From assembly GCA_021780495.1 (NCBI GenBank), contig JAJXYO010000009.1, positions 1-64,000 on the forward strand: DNA of 64,000 nucleotides, written 5' to 3'. This document shows positions 35,525 through 45,104 of the stretch, piece by piece; positions within the stretch are counted from its first letter, which is position 1, and each line of letters opens with the position of its first letter. The notes below the pieces were generated by a model. That model was not told the origin of the DNA and did not search any database. It saw only the letters and a list, made by a program, of their open reading frames with translations. Position numbers and translations under genes: made by a program. The stretch comes from Deltaproteobacteria bacterium (lineage in GTDB: Bacteria > Desulfobacterota > Desulfuromonadia > Geobacterales > Pseudopelobacteraceae).

Positions 35525-36052
35525 ATGAAAACCTTCGGAGGCCCGGTCCTCTTTCTCGACCGTTCAGACATCAACACCGACGAGATTATCCCGGCCAAGT
35601 ACCTGACCGAGATCACCAAGGAAGACCTGAAGCCATATATCCTGGAAGACCTGAAACTGCCCGGCTTCGATCCCAAGGGACCAAAAACAAAAAACGCCCG
35701 GGTTGTCTTATCCCGCGCCAACTTCGGCTGCGGCTCGTCCCGCGAGCACGCCCCCTGGGTGTTCGAGGTTAACGGCATCACCGCGGTGATTGCCGAGTCC
35801 TTTGCCCGCATCTTCCGCCAGAACATGTTCAACTGCGGCATGGCGGCCATCGAGCTGCCCAAGGCCGACCTGGACCTGCTTTTCACCCATGCCGGAGATG
35901 CCGATGCCGCCATGAGCATCGATATCGAATCCGGAACGCTGACCATGAGCGGCGGCGGCAAACAGAAGACCTTCGGTTTCGAGATTTCGCCCTTCGACAA
36001 AGCCCTGGTAACCGCCGGTGGCTGGGTCGATTACGCCGACCAGAACTATTAG
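35525..36052 (+). CDS. leuD: 3-isopropylmalate/homoaconitate-type dehydratase small subunit
   Basis: A 175-residue swivelling-domain partner of LeuC. I-N-T-D-E-I-I-P-A-K-Y-L near 19-30 and the S-R-A-N-F-G-C-G-S-S-R-E-H-A-P-W-V segment are the conserved substrate-binding parts. The ATG has AGGAG upstream. Together with the LysR and leuC genes it forms a plus-strand group. Confidence 0.9.
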   Translation: MKTFGGPVLFLDRSDINTDEIIPAKYLTEITKEDLKPYILEDLKLPGFDPKGPKTKNARVVLSRANFGCGSSREHAPWVFEVNGITAVIAESFARIFRQNMFNCGMAAIELPKADLDLLFTHAGDADAAMSIDIESGTLTMSGGGKQKTFGFEISPFDKALVTAGGWVDYADQNY

Positions 36053-36091
36053 TGCCAATCCCGCTTGCACGGATTCAGCCCGTCACCCACA

Positions 36092-36127
36092 AAAAGAGGC
36101 AAAAAACTCACGTTTTCTGCCTCTTTT
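36092..36127 (+). terminator. leuD terminator
   Basis: Ten-base perfect arms (AAAAGAGGCA/TGCCTCTTTT) with a 16-base loop, followed by more T-rich sequence, 40 bases after the leuD stop. It faces the end of the convergent DUF3187 gene and can serve both. Confidence 0.8.
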
Positions 36128-36220
36128 CCGATTTTATTTCCCTTTAAAACCGGATGGCCCAGACAGTTACACGTACCCTCTTTGCAACAGCTGGGACTTC
36201 GAGGCTATGATGGCAAGCGC

Positions 36221-37255
36221 TCAGAAGCGCCTGCTCAAACCCAGATGCAGGGCGACGTCCGGCGCGGTCGCCACAGCAACGTCCTCAGAGACACCAATGT
36301 CGAGCAGACAATCACCCGGCAGCTTCAAGGCACCGCCCATTACGAGCATCAGAGAGTTCGTGGAGAGTTCCGTCAACGAGCTGTTGCGGTAGAAAGCCGT
36401 ATGTCCGTTCAGTTGCAACTTGAATGAAATCCATTCCGCCGGTCCCCAGCCAAGGCCCAGCGTACCGAAACCGACCAGGTTGTTCTGCTGGTCTGGCAAC
36501 ACATCCCCCCGGGTCATAACCATGCCACCGGCAGAACCGAAGACCCCCAAACTGCCCCATTCGGTGAAATTATTCATACTTCCGCAGAGATACAGGGCCA
36601 GGTCCGTACTGCCGCTGCCACGCAGGGAACCGCTCGCACCGCTAGGCAGCTTGAGCGATGCCCGCAGCGCCGCGTTATCGTGAAAGCTTGCATCACTCGC
36701 CTCGTAGAGCTTCATGCCACTGTTCAGGGCGATATCACCGATCCCTGAATCGGCATGGTTCATATCGAGTTTTTGTATGCCATCCTTGGAATAGCTGTAG
36801 TTCAGGCGATTCTTAGGGGCAGAGTCACGCCCCCCCTGGGGCAGGTTGAAGGCGTTGTGCCAGTCAACAATGAACCCGTCCAAAAATCCGCCACTATACA
36901 TCACGTACGGGATAACGATGCCGGCCTCGAAACGGTCACCGATGCCATAGCGAGCGGACAGGCTCCAGCGATATGATTCGCCGTCGAGCACAATCCACTC
37001 GTTTTGCGTTTGACGGGCGGTGTACTCACTGGCGACATCCTGGGTGAGGCTGAACCCGCTGCGGCCGGCCGTCAGCACGGCAGCGGACGACTCGGCCGGG
37101 AGTCCGAATATCTGCACGAGCGGCCGCTGATTGATGGTACGGAAAGGTGTGATCTCCATGTCTGCGGCCCGGCACGCGCTGGGATGGTACAAACATGCGA
37201 CCAGTAACAGGCACACACAAACCGCGGCATTTCGGGTACGAGGGCCAAAGAGCAT
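36221..37255 (-). CDS. DUF3187-family outer-membrane protein
   Basis: A 344-residue protein. The start at 37255 has GGAGG five bases upstream. Residues 1-31 look like a signal peptide (A-A-V-C-V-C-L-L-L-V-A-C-L, cleavage near A-C-R-A-A). The rest is rich in alternating hydrophobic strands and ends in R-R-F, a typical beta-barrel outer-membrane ending. The function of DUF3187 is unknown. It lies 28 bases after a chemoreceptor gene and may share its transcript. Confidence 0.75.
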   Translation of the reverse strand: MLFGPRTRNAAVCVCLLLVACLYHPSACRAADMEITPFRTINQRPLVQIFGLPAESSAAVLTAGRSGFSLTQDVASEYTARQTQNEWIVLDGESYRWSLSARYGIGDRFEAGIVIPYVMYSGGFLDGFIVDWHNAFNLPQGGRDSAPKNRLNYSYSKDGIQKLDMNHADSGIGDIALNSGMKLYEASDASFHDNAALRASLKLPSGASGSLRGSGSTDLALYLCGSMNNFTEWGSLGVFGSAGGMVMTRGDVLPDQQNNLVGFGTLGLGWGPAEWISFKLQLNGHTAFYRNSSLTELSTNSLMLVMGGALKLPGDCLLDIGVSEDVAVATAPDVALHLGLSRRF

Positions 37256-37283
37256 TCTTTCCTCCAGATACCGCATAAGGTCC

Positions 37284-38984
37284 TTACGTACTGATCGTAT
37301 TCAGCACGTCCGTCTCGTCGGACATGACCGTTCCGGTACGATAATGATCTATCAGCTTGGTGAGCGTCTTCACGCTATCCATAATTCTCATGCTGTCAGC
37401 CGCGTTCGCGGCGATCAGGTCATCCACTTTCTGGACCGCATCGACAGCCTGAGCAACCACGGCGATATGACTCGCGGCATCATCCTTTAGTTCTCGGGTA
37501 CGTTCATTATCTTCCATGACACTCATCAGATAGAGCCGGTTACCCTTGGCCTGCTCCTGGGCCGATGAATTGATGCGATGTGCCAGTTCGCGCATGTGTT
37601 CAAGGTTTTTGAGGATCTGACTGGTACCCACCTGCTGATGTTCGGTGGCAAGCGTTATCTGACGAACGCGCTCCAGATTATTCTCGGCTTCATCAGCAAT
37701 ACGCTGGATACCAACCGACTGTTCCGTGGTTTCGTCAGCGATGCGCGCTACCACCCGCGAGGCCTCTGCGGCACTCGCATCTATGGTGACCAGCGCATCG
37801 TTGGCCCGCGAAGAGATCTTGACCCCCTCCTTGGCCTTGTCTTTGCCCTGAGAAACGGCACGTTGCACCGCAGCGGTTTCCTTCTGGATGTTGCGGACCA
37901 GCTCCTCGATCTCTTTCGTGGAAGCGGATGTACGACGCGCCAGTGAACGCACCTCTTCTGCTACAACGGCAAAAGCCTTACCGCGTTCTCCCGCCTGTGC
38001 GGCAATGATGGAAGCGTTCAGCGACAGCAGGTTGGTTTGATCAACCACGTCCTGGATTACACTCAAAAATTCGCCGACTCGTGCGGAGTAGCGCGACAGA
38101 CGGTTGATGGACTCGAAGGACTCGTCGTTACTCTTGACGATTTCCTGCATAGCCCGCATCGTCGCGGTCATACTGTGGAGCCCCTGCTGGGCATGATTAC
38201 GTACGCTGTCTGACACCGTCGCGCCACGCTCGGAGTTTTCACGCACATTGGATTGGGAAACACTGATCTGGGTAATGGCGGAAACCGTCTGCTCGGTGGA
38301 GGCGGAAAGACCGCGGATATTATCGGCCGTATCCTTGATAGCCCGCGTCATCTCCTCGATGGAACTGGAGGTCTCAAGCACAAACGATGAGTACTGGTTT
38401 ATGTTGTCCGCGATGGCATCGGTAGTGGCGCTCATTTCAGCCGAGATGGAAGCACGCTCTTCGGTCCGGCCCGACAGCTCGTCGATCTCGGCAATGACGG
38501 TTGCAAAGGCGCTGTTCATGCTCTCCATGGCAATCACCGCATCCCGCACCTGGGCGACCTCGTTGTTATCGCCGGTTATCAAATTGTGAATAATCACCTT
38601 GAGTTCTTCTTCCGCCGCAATAATCTGGTCCAGAAGATGTTGACGCTCCTTCCGGCGGCTTGCCACAACTTCCATGATAACATTATCAAAAGAATAAATA
38701 GCCGTGATGTCATCCTGCTCGGCCTGGATGGTCGAAATATCCTCGGCAAGCTGGAGACTTTTCACAACCAGGAATTGGCGCTCCCGGATATCGGCCACGG
38801 CCCGTGAAAGAGTTCGCAGACACAACAGCGCGCTGAACAGAGCTGCGCAGGCGACTCCGGTAAGCGCCAGTCCACCACTTCCCGCAGCCATTAACAGGGC
38901 TCCAATCACGACAGCAACTACGAGGGATGAAACGATAATCCTGCTTTTGTAGACGGAAAGATCAGCATGCTGCGGATTTGACAT
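37284..38984 (-). CDS. Methyl-accepting chemotaxis protein without a periplasmic domain
   Basis: A 566-residue chemoreceptor. Two adjacent membrane helices (about 15-37 and 40-58) are separated by only a few residues, so there is no outside sensor domain. A long coiled coil follows, then the signalling tip with D-Q-T-N-L-L-S-L-N-A-S-I-I-A-A-Q-A-G-E-R-G-K-A-F-A-V-V. Sensing is probably cytoplasmic or of the membrane state. AGAGG precedes the ATG at 38984. Ligand unknown. Confidence 0.9.
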   Translation of the reverse strand: MSNPQHADLSVYKSRIIVSSLVVAVVIGALLMAAGSGGLALTGVACAALFSALLCLRTLSRAVADIRERQFLVVKSLQLAEDISTIQAEQDDITAIYSFDNVIMEVVASRRKERQHLLDQIIAAEEELKVIIHNLITGDNNEVAQVRDAVIAMESMNSAFATVIAEIDELSGRTEERASISAEMSATTDAIADNINQYSSFVLETSSSIEEMTRAIKDTADNIRGLSASTEQTVSAITQISVSQSNVRENSERGATVSDSVRNHAQQGLHSMTATMRAMQEIVKSNDESFESINRLSRYSARVGEFLSVIQDVVDQTNLLSLNASIIAAQAGERGKAFAVVAEEVRSLARRTSASTKEIEELVRNIQKETAAVQRAVSQGKDKAKEGVKISSRANDALVTIDASAAEASRVVARIADETTEQSVGIQRIADEAENNLERVRQITLATEHQQVGTSQILKNLEHMRELAHRINSSAQEQAKGNRLYLMSVMEDNERTRELKDDAASHIAVVAQAVDAVQKVDDLIAANAADSMRIMDSVKTLTKLIDHYRTGTVMSDETDVLNTIST

Positions 38985-39159
38985 TCGACAACCTCTCATT
39001 GCAAAGAATCATTCCTGCTTGTATCACGCGGCCTGGTTTGGTGTCAACGAAACTGGGTCGGCAAAAATGCCGATTCATTCAAGCGTTAGCCCGATTCGCC
39101 TAACATCGCACATCTGGTTCGGAATCACGGGCAACCAAGACAACTCATTGCTGCAACAC

Positions 39160-39188
39160 TTGATTTTTTTGACCGGCAGTGCGATACT
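39160..39188 (+). promoter_or_regulatory. Candidate tatA promoter
   Basis: TTGATT (39160-39165), 17 bp, GATACT (39183-39188), about 60 bases upstream of tatA. The 39000-39248 gap also contains a short TCGGCA/TGCCGA hairpin; nothing else in it is assignable. Confidence 0.32.
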
Positions 39189-39248
39189 TCACCCTTACAA
39201 TGCATGATTGTGCCACAGTCAAATCTCAAAGTTTCAGAGGAGGATATA

Positions 39249-39437
39249 ATGTTTGGATTTGGAATGCCCGAACTGATCATAATTCTGGTAATTGTTCTGG
39301 TAGTATTCGGAGCAGGGAGACTGCCCGAAATCGGCGGTGCCTTGGGCAAGAGCATCCGCAACTTCAAGAAGGCTTCGGATGGCAAAGACGAAATCGAGAT
39401 CACGCCCAAGAGCGGGGATAACGATAAAAAATCCTGA
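39249..39437 (+). CDS. tatA: TatA/TatE twin-arginine translocase subunit
   Basis: A 62-residue protein with one N-terminal membrane helix ([15 protein letters not shown]), the G-A-G-R-L-P-E-I hinge, and an amphipathic helix ([10 protein letters not shown]) with a charged tail. It forms the pore ring of the Tat system that exports folded proteins. GAGGAGG lies six bases before the ATG. It is a single gene here with no tatB or tatC beside it. Confidence 0.92.
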   Translation: MFGFGMPELIIILVIVLVVFGAGRLPEIGGALGKSIRNFKKASDGKDEIEITPKSGDNDKKS

Positions 39438-39452
39438 TCAGTAAACTTTTTA

Positions 39453-39504
39453 ATCCAACAAAAAAGGGGAAAACCGCATGCGGTTTTCCCCTTTTTTGTT
39501 GGAT
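39453..39504. terminator. 52-bp perfect palindrome, bidirectional terminator
   Basis: Two 26-base arms match without mismatch around the centre at 39478/39479 (CCGCATGCGG). The inner stem is GGGGAAAACCGC with runs of six A and six T outside it, so it works as a Rho-independent terminator in both directions. It lies between convergent tatA and aminotransferase genes. Confidence 0.92.
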
Positions 39505-39517
39505 GTGTACAGGGTGA

Positions 39518-40822
39518 TTACGAGTTGAGGTATTCCCCGATCTTCTCGGCCAGCGTACGATAGATCCTGCGGCATTCATCCTCATCCTTCTCCAGCAGGG
39601 TCACGCGGAAACCCTGCAGCGGTGTGGAAAACGAGGAGAGCGGCACGACACAGATGCCGGTAGCAGCCAGGATGTGGTAGACAAAACGCTTGTCCGGTGA
39701 CACGCCCGGCTGGTTGACCAGCCCGTTCACCAGCTCCTTCACCTCGCCGTTGGCAATCGGGAGCGACTGGCGGTTGGTAAGCAGTCCATCCCTGAAGGCC
39801 ACCGCCATGTAAAAAGCGCCGTTGGTGCGATTGACCTGCAGGGCCGGAACCTTGGCTAGAAAATCGAAGGTAATATTACTCATCTTTTCGTAACTGGCGA
39901 TGCGATCAGCCAGATACGTGTTGTACTCGGGATGTCGCGTGATGGCCGGAATGACGGTCTGCGGTAAAGTCGTGGAACAGACCTCGTTCATCTTGCCGGT
40001 CAGGATCAGGTTGATGTACTTGCGGAACTGCTCATCCGTGTGGCCATTGTAGACCTCGATCCAGCCACAGCGCGAACCGGGCCAGGGGAATTCCTTGGAA
40101 ATGCCCTTCAGGGAGATGGCCGGCACATCACCGATCACATCGCTGATATGGACCGTTTTCTCACCGTTGTAGACGATGTTGATATAGACCTCATCGGCAA
40201 TGATGAACAGGTCGTTCTCACGGGCAATCTGCACGATCTCACGCAGAATCTGTTCGGTGTAGACCATACCGGTAGGATTGTCGGGATTGATGATCATGAT
40301 GGCGCAGATGTTGGGATTGTACTTGATATGATTGCGCAGATCGTCCAGGTCCGGATACCACTTGTCCTCGGATTTGAGCCGGAACAAGGCCGGCGCGGCG
40401 TGGGCGTGACCGATCTCCCCCAGGGTATGGGTCGTGTACGATGGGGACGGCATCAGGACGCGCGCCTCGGCCCGCAGAGCGCCGTATATCTTGGCAATGG
40501 CATCGCCCAGACCGTTGAAGAAGATGATATCGTCGGGGGTGATTTGGGCACCGCCCCGGGCGTTGGTGGAGTCGCAGATGAACTCGCGGGTCTCCAGCAC
40601 GCCGCGGGTGTGGCAGTAGCCCCAGGTATGATTGTCCATCACCGCCGTGGCCACGATCTCCTTCATCCACTCCGGTATGACCTCACCCTTGACAATCGGG
40701 TCGCCGATATTCTCCCAGTTGATCTTGACACCATGTTTTTGAAGTTTTTCAGCAACATTAACGATGTTCCTGATCTCGTACGTCAGTTCCCCGGCACCGG
40801 GCCGTACCAGTTCAACTCTCAT
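39518..40822 (-). CDS. Class I/II PLP-dependent aminotransferase
   Basis: A 434-residue fold-type I enzyme. N-P-D-N-P-T-G is the substrate-carboxylate region, D-E-V-Y the pyridine-nitrogen aspartate, and the PLP lysine lies in I-S-K-E-F-P-W-P-G-S-R-C-G-W. It resembles AlaT/aspartate-type aminotransferases; alanine or aspartate is the likely substrate but is not provable here. ATG at 40822 has GAGG upstream. It stands alone, about 115 bases after the waaC gene. Confidence 0.85.
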   Translation of the reverse strand: MRVELVRPGAGELTYEIRNIVNVAEKLQKHGVKINWENIGDPIVKGEVIPEWMKEIVATAVMDNHTWGYCHTRGVLETREFICDSTNARGGAQITPDDIIFFNGLGDAIAKIYGALRAEARVLMPSPSYTTHTLGEIGHAHAAPALFRLKSEDKWYPDLDDLRNHIKYNPNICAIMIINPDNPTGMVYTEQILREIVQIARENDLFIIADEVYINIVYNGEKTVHISDVIGDVPAISLKGISKEFPWPGSRCGWIEVYNGHTDEQFRKYINLILTGKMNEVCSTTLPQTVIPAITRHPEYNTYLADRIASYEKMSNITFDFLAKVPALQVNRTNGAFYMAVAFRDGLLTNRQSLPIANGEVKELVNGLVNQPGVSPDKRFVYHILAATGICVVPLSSFSTPLQGFRVTLLEKDEDECRRIYRTLAEKIGEYLNS

Positions 40823-40937
40823 TGCCACACCTCACTTCCTGGAAATTCCGAAAATAGTACTATTTTTACCACAGAGACCGGTCGTGGGACAGGAAAATAA
40901 GCCATCTATCCAGAAATTTTCTACTGCAAAGTAAAAC

Positions 40938-41987
40938 TTATCTATCCTGCTTTAAGAGCATTTCCATAGCCGATAGCAGTTCTTTGGCAGTAATACTCTC
41001 ACGGCAGGCGAGGTCCTGCCTGCAGCTCGTACGGAAACAGCGGGCACAGGGCATATGGGCCTGAATCACTTTGTGCTGACTGCCACGTGGTCCACTGCGC
41101 TGAGCATCGCTGGCACGATAATAAGACACCGTCGCTGTTCCAACCGCCGCCGCGGCATGAACGATGCCGGTATCGCCGCCTACAACGAGGTCTACTTTTT
41201 TGAGCACCCCTACCAGCTTACCAAGTGGCAACCGTTCAACGACCCGTACACAGGTTCCGGCGGCAGCGGCGATTCGATCCGCGGTGAGACGTTCAGACTC
41301 GTTACCCCAGGTCAGCACAATGGTACAGCCGGGGAAGACTTCCCGTGCAAGGCGGGCAAGCTCGATCCAGCCGGCTTCATGCCAGAACTTTGTCTGCCAG
41401 GTAGTGCCGCAATGAAACAGAAATACCAGGCCATCCCCCAGAGTCTCCATGAACCTGCTGGCCCATCTCTCGTCACTGTCCGGAACGGGAATTTCGGTCG
41501 CAAGCTCCAATTGGTTAAAATCTCTGCCAAACGGTATGCTGGCCACCCGCAGACACTGGTCGGTAATATGATAGTCGCCCGGCCTTAAGGGGATCTGGCG
41601 TGTGGTAAACCAGGTATTAACGGATTCCTGGGTCACTTCCCGGCAAAAACCCAGCCGGTCAGGGCAGCCACTCAGCCAAGCGGTGACGCCACTTTTAATA
41701 TTGCCCTGGATGTCAAAAACCATGTCATAGTCACGGTCACGCAGGCGACGAACGGCCGCCATCAATTCACGGCGAGTCTCGGCTGCAAACGGATGTTTGC
41801 GCCATGAGCGTGCCCGTATGACGATCAGCTCGGCAACCTTTGGATTTCCGGTCAGCAGCGGACTGAAGGCCTCCTCCACTATCCAGTCGATCTCGATGCC
41901 CGGCTTTACCTGGTGAAGATAATCCAGGACCGGCAGGGCATGAATAACGTCACCCAGCGCTGATAATTTGACGATTAAGACTCTCAC
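40938..41987 (-). CDS. waaC: LPS heptosyltransferase I
   Basis: A 349-residue GT9 enzyme that adds the first L-glycero-D-manno-heptose to Kdo in the inner core. V-L-I-V-K-L-S-A-L-G-D-V-I-H-A-L-P at the N-terminus and V-G-G-D-T-G-I-V-H-A-A near the nucleotide-sugar site are the WaaC signatures. The start is GTG at 41987, overlapping the upstream glycosyltransferase stop (GTGA); an earlier frame is rejected. Confidence 0.88.
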   Translation of the reverse strand: MRVLIVKLSALGDVIHALPVLDYLHQVKPGIEIDWIVEEAFSPLLTGNPKVAELIVIRARSWRKHPFAAETRRELMAAVRRLRDRDYDMVFDIQGNIKSGVTAWLSGCPDRLGFCREVTQESVNTWFTTRQIPLRPGDYHITDQCLRVASIPFGRDFNQLELATEIPVPDSDERWASRFMETLGDGLVFLFHCGTTWQTKFWHEAGWIELARLAREVFPGCTIVLTWGNESERLTADRIAAAAGTCVRVVERLPLGKLVGVLKKVDLVVGGDTGIVHAAAAVGTATVSYYRASDAQRSGPRGSQHKVIQAHMPCARCFRTSCRQDLACRESITAKELLSAMEMLLKQDR

Positions 41988-42946
41988 TCTCTTCCCAATC
42001 TCTTCGCGATCATGCGCTTCATCTGCCAGTAAGGCGTATACAAACGATAGTACGGCCGTAACAGATAAAACTTCCACATTCCATACTGGCTCTGAATCTT
42101 TTCCTGAACAAGGGCCATGTCATGTTGGCCCTGTCGGGCATGTTTCAACAGTTTGTAAAACTGATAATACGTCAGGTAGAACGACTCAGACCTGCTTATA
42201 CCAACGTAGGGCTTACAAAGATATTCTCTGAACAAGCAGATGATATCTTCGATGAAATTCAGTGCCACGGCATTTTTTTTCGTCTGTTGGCCCTCGTGAT
42301 GACGAAAAGAACAGAGCGGCGTTCCCAAGTACGAAAACGCACCTTGTTCCAAGAGATGAAAACACATCTCCAGATCCACCAGCTGCTGGTAGCGAAGATC
42401 AAAGCCCCTGTCGGCTGCATCTCTGCGGAACAAAACAGCAGAAGGCTCACCGATAAGATTATGGTGACGAGTCATTCTCCGGACACAGCGCCGGATCACA
42501 TCTCGTCCGTCAGAGGTGAAGTCGCCTGGGAAATGCGAAACGTGTTCAAATGGATAAGACTGAGCGTCGATTAATGTTCGGGCACAGGAGACAAGGACTG
42601 TCCCCGGAGTTCGTTGCATTGCTTCAACCATCAGCCAGAGTGTTTCTGGTGATGACAACAGGTCATCACCGAAGAGGAACTTGATGTAGGTACCCCGTGA
42701 CAACGCCATGCAGCGGTTCCAATTTGGAACCATGCCGATGTTCTGCTCGTTGACACGAACGGCAATTCTCCCGTCCCGAGAAGCAAATTCGTGAGCGATT
42801 GACGCCGTTGTATCAGTAGAGCAGTCATCAATTATGATGACTTCGAAATCTACACTTCTCTGTATAAGTACCGATTCAAGGGCCTCTGCTAGGAACCGCG
42901 CGTTATTGTATGTCGGGATGCAGATACTGACAAGGGGAGCTGACAT
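41984..42946 (-). CDS. GT2-family glycosyltransferase
   Basis: A 320-residue enzyme with the GT-A core: V-S-I-C-I-P-T-Y-N, I-I-D-D-C-S-T-D and F-G-D-D-L-L-S-S-P. It is a clear paralogue of the gene at 49459-50412, sharing N-I-G-M-V-P-N-W-N-R-C and Y-I-K-F-L-F-G-D-D-L-L-S-S-P. It transfers an unknown sugar during LPS outer-core or O-chain synthesis, in the cytoplasm. Confidence 0.86.
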   Translation of the reverse strand: MSAPLVSICIPTYNNARFLAEALESVLIQRSVDFEVIIIDDCSTDTTASIAHEFASRDGRIAVRVNEQNIGMVPNWNRCMALSRGTYIKFLFGDDLLSSPETLWLMVEAMQRTPGTVLVSCARTLIDAQSYPFEHVSHFPGDFTSDGRDVIRRCVRRMTRHHNLIGEPSAVLFRRDAADRGFDLRYQQLVDLEMCFHLLEQGAFSYLGTPLCSFRHHEGQQTKKNAVALNFIEDIICLFREYLCKPYVGISRSESFYLTYYQFYKLLKHARQGQHDMALVQEKIQSQYGMWKFYLLRPYYRLYTPYWQMKRMIAKRLGRE

Positions 42947-43002
42947 TATTCTATCTCCGCACGGACTTTAAACGACTGACACTCAGTGAGACGACATCCG
43001 CT

Positions 43003-44121
43003 TCAAGTCCGTTGTGTAAAGTCGCGGAGGGCACTACAAACCACTTCTACCTGTCGCTCGCCGAGATGTGGCCCCATCGGCAGGCTGAGTATCTCGTTGT
43101 GGATGGACTCGCTGATTGGAAACGTTCCCGACGCAAAACCAAGGTCAGCATATGCCCTTTGTAGATGGGGCGGTATAGGATAATGGATCATGGTTCCTAT
43201 CCCTCTCTCGGTCAGGTGGCGTTGGAGATCGTCTCGCAGAGGTGTACGAACCGTATAGAGATGCCAGGCAGGCTCAGCCCACTCCGGCACAACAGGAAGC
43301 GTGAGGCCCAAACCGGCCAGTAGTTCATTGTAACGTCCGGCCAGCTTGGACCGACAGGCATTATCCCCGTCCAGTCCCTTCAACTTCTCTCGAAGAAAGG
43401 CCGCCTGCAGTTCGTCCAACCGGGTGTTGTACCCCTTTTCTTCGTTATGATACTTGATTTTGGAGCCATAGTTGCGTAGCACACGCAATCGCTCGGCCAA
43501 GCGATCGTCGTTGGTGGTAACAGCCCCGCCGTCACCCAGAGCACCCAGGTTCTTGCCGGGATAGAAACTGAAACCGGCCGCGTCCCCCAGAGAACCACTA
43601 CGTCGCCCCTTGTAGCGCGCTCCATGTGCCTGAGCCGCATCTTCGATGACTTTAAGTCCATGACGGCGAGCCATCGTGCAAATCGGGTCCATGTCCGCCG
43701 GTTGCCCGTAGAGGTGCACCACCATGATGGCTTTTGTTTGCGGAGTAATTGCTGCCTCGATCCGCTCGGGATCAAGATTACAGGTACCTGAGATCGGCTC
43801 TACCGGGACCGGATGGGCGCCGGCGTAAGAAACCGCCAGCCAGGTGGCGATGTAGGTGTTGGCCGGCACGAGCACCTCATCTCCCGGGCCGATATCAAAG
43901 CCCCGCAGGATGAGATGCAGCGCATCCAGACCGTTTCCAACCCCGATGCAGTGCTTTGAGCCGCAATAGTCGGCAAACTCTAGTTCAAAAGCATCCGACT
44001 CCTTGCCCAATATGAACCAGCCGCTCTCCAGCACCCGCCGAAAAGCCGAGTCCAGAGGGTCCTGATAGCGATTGTTAATCGTACGTAGATCCAGAAATGA
44101 AATTTTCGGTTGTCCGGTCAT
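43003..44121 (-). CDS. DegT/DnrJ/EryC1 sugar 3-aminotransferase (QdtB/FdtB-like)
   Basis: A 372-residue PLP enzyme. The PLP lysine lies in [15 protein letters not shown] and the family motif E-D-A-A-Q-A-H-G-A is present. It overlaps the ketoisomerase gene by four bases (ATGA), so it most likely aminates the 3-keto sugar made there, giving dTDP-3-amino-3,6-dideoxyhexose. Whether the product is the gluco (Qui3N) or galacto (Fuc3N) form is undecided. Confidence 0.87.
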   Translation of the reverse strand: MTGQPKISFLDLRTINNRYQDPLDSAFRRVLESGWFILGKESDAFELEFADYCGSKHCIGVGNGLDALHLILRGFDIGPGDEVLVPANTYIATWLAVSYAGAHPVPVEPISGTCNLDPERIEAAITPQTKAIMVVHLYGQPADMDPICTMARRHGLKVIEDAAQAHGARYKGRRSGSLGDAAGFSFYPGKNLGALGDGGAVTTNDDRLAERLRVLRNYGSKIKYHNEEKGYNTRLDELQAAFLREKLKGLDGDNACRSKLAGRYNELLAGLGLTLPVVPEWAEPAWHLYTVRTPLRDDLQRHLTERGIGTMIHYPIPPHLQRAYADLGFASGTFPISESIHNEILSLPMGPHLGERQVEVVCSALRDFTQRT

Positions 44122-44540
44122 GCCCCCTCCCGCATCGGAACTGCTTGAATAAATTGGTCATACTCACGGTAATAATCGGCCTCATCGTAGAGGTTAGAGG
44201 CGAGGACCATGCAGACGGAACCGGAGGAGAAGTTATCAAGTTCACGCCAGATCATTGGGCAGACATACAAGCCGTAATAAGAGCGATTGAGATGAATTCG
44301 ATGTTTTTCCCGGCCATCGTCCAAGACAACATCAAAACTGCCGGACATGGCGATAATCAATTGATGAAGAGCCTTGTGTCCGTGACCACCTCGCTCTGCG
44401 CCACCCGGGACATCGTAGAGATAGTAGACGCGTTTGATATCAAAAGGAACATGTCGGACTCCTTCGATAAAGGTCAGGTTGCCGCGGGGATCAGTGATCT
44501 TGGGAAGCTCTATGATCCGACAATTACTCAAGGAATACAT
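44118..44540 (-). CDS. dTDP-4-oxo-6-deoxyglucose 3,4-ketoisomerase (QdtA/FdtA-like)
   Basis: A 140-residue cupin. [11 protein letters not shown] at the N-terminus, the R-G-x-H-x-H metal/substrate motif (E-R-G-G-H-G-H-K-A) and Y-Y-G-L-Y-V-C-P are typical of the WxcM/FdtA family. It moves the keto group from C4 to C3 of dTDP-4-keto-6-deoxyglucose. It is coupled to genes on both sides. Confidence 0.87.
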   Translation of the reverse strand: MYSLSNCRIIELPKITDPRGNLTFIEGVRHVPFDIKRVYYLYDVPGGAERGGHGHKALHQLIIAMSGSFDVVLDDGREKHRIHLNRSYYGLYVCPMIWRELDNFSSGSVCMVLASNLYDEADYYREYDQFIQAVPMREGA

Positions 44541-45007
44541 TCAGAATCCTCCAGGTATCTGATTATGCGCCCGGGGTTTCCAACGACTACCGCTTTGGTT
44601 GGTACATCCCTGGTCACGACGGAACCAGCCCCTATCATCGCCCCTGCACCGATCGTGATCCCGCAGAGAATAGTCGCATTGGCGCCGATTGAAGCGCCCC
44701 GCTCCACCACCGTTGAGCTAAGTTTAAAAGGCTGCTTGCTGCGCGGGAAAAGATCGTTGGTAAATGTGGCATTAGGCCCGACCATCACATCATCTTCCAG
44801 GCGGATACCATCCCAGATCTGGACACCGCACTTGATGGTGACCCGATCACCGATGATCACATCGTTTTCTATGAAGACGTGGTCGCAGATGTTGCAGTCA
44901 GCGCCGATATGGGCACCCGGCAGCACATGTGCAAAAGCCCATATTCGTGAATTCAAGCCGATTGTTCCGCTTTCTACCAATGCATTCGGATGACAATAGA
45001 AGTCCAT
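44528..45007 (-). CDS. Left-handed beta-helix sugar N-acetyltransferase
   Basis: A 159-residue hexapeptide-repeat protein, with imperfect I-G-x-x-x-x-I repeats through most of its length and a C-terminal P-A/G-R-I-I cap. From the neighbours it should acetylate the 3-amino group of the dTDP-sugar (QdtC/FdtC role). GGGGAGG precedes the ATG. It overlaps the ketoisomerase by 13 bases. A general serine or maltose O-acetyltransferase is less likely. Confidence 0.8.
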   Translation of the reverse strand: MDFYCHPNALVESGTIGLNSRIWAFAHVLPGAHIGADCNICDHVFIENDVIIGDRVTIKCGVQIWDGIRLEDDVMVGPNATFTNDLFPRSKQPFKLSSTVVERGASIGANATILCGITIGAGAMIGAGSVVTRDVPTKAVVVGNPGRIIRYLEDSECIP

Positions 45008-45104
45008 CGCGTCCTCCCCTGTTAGGTGTCATACTGCTCTGACTATGACAGTCGTCAGATTTTTATTTAAAAAATATCCTTACAGCTGACAGTGATGACC
45101 AAGA

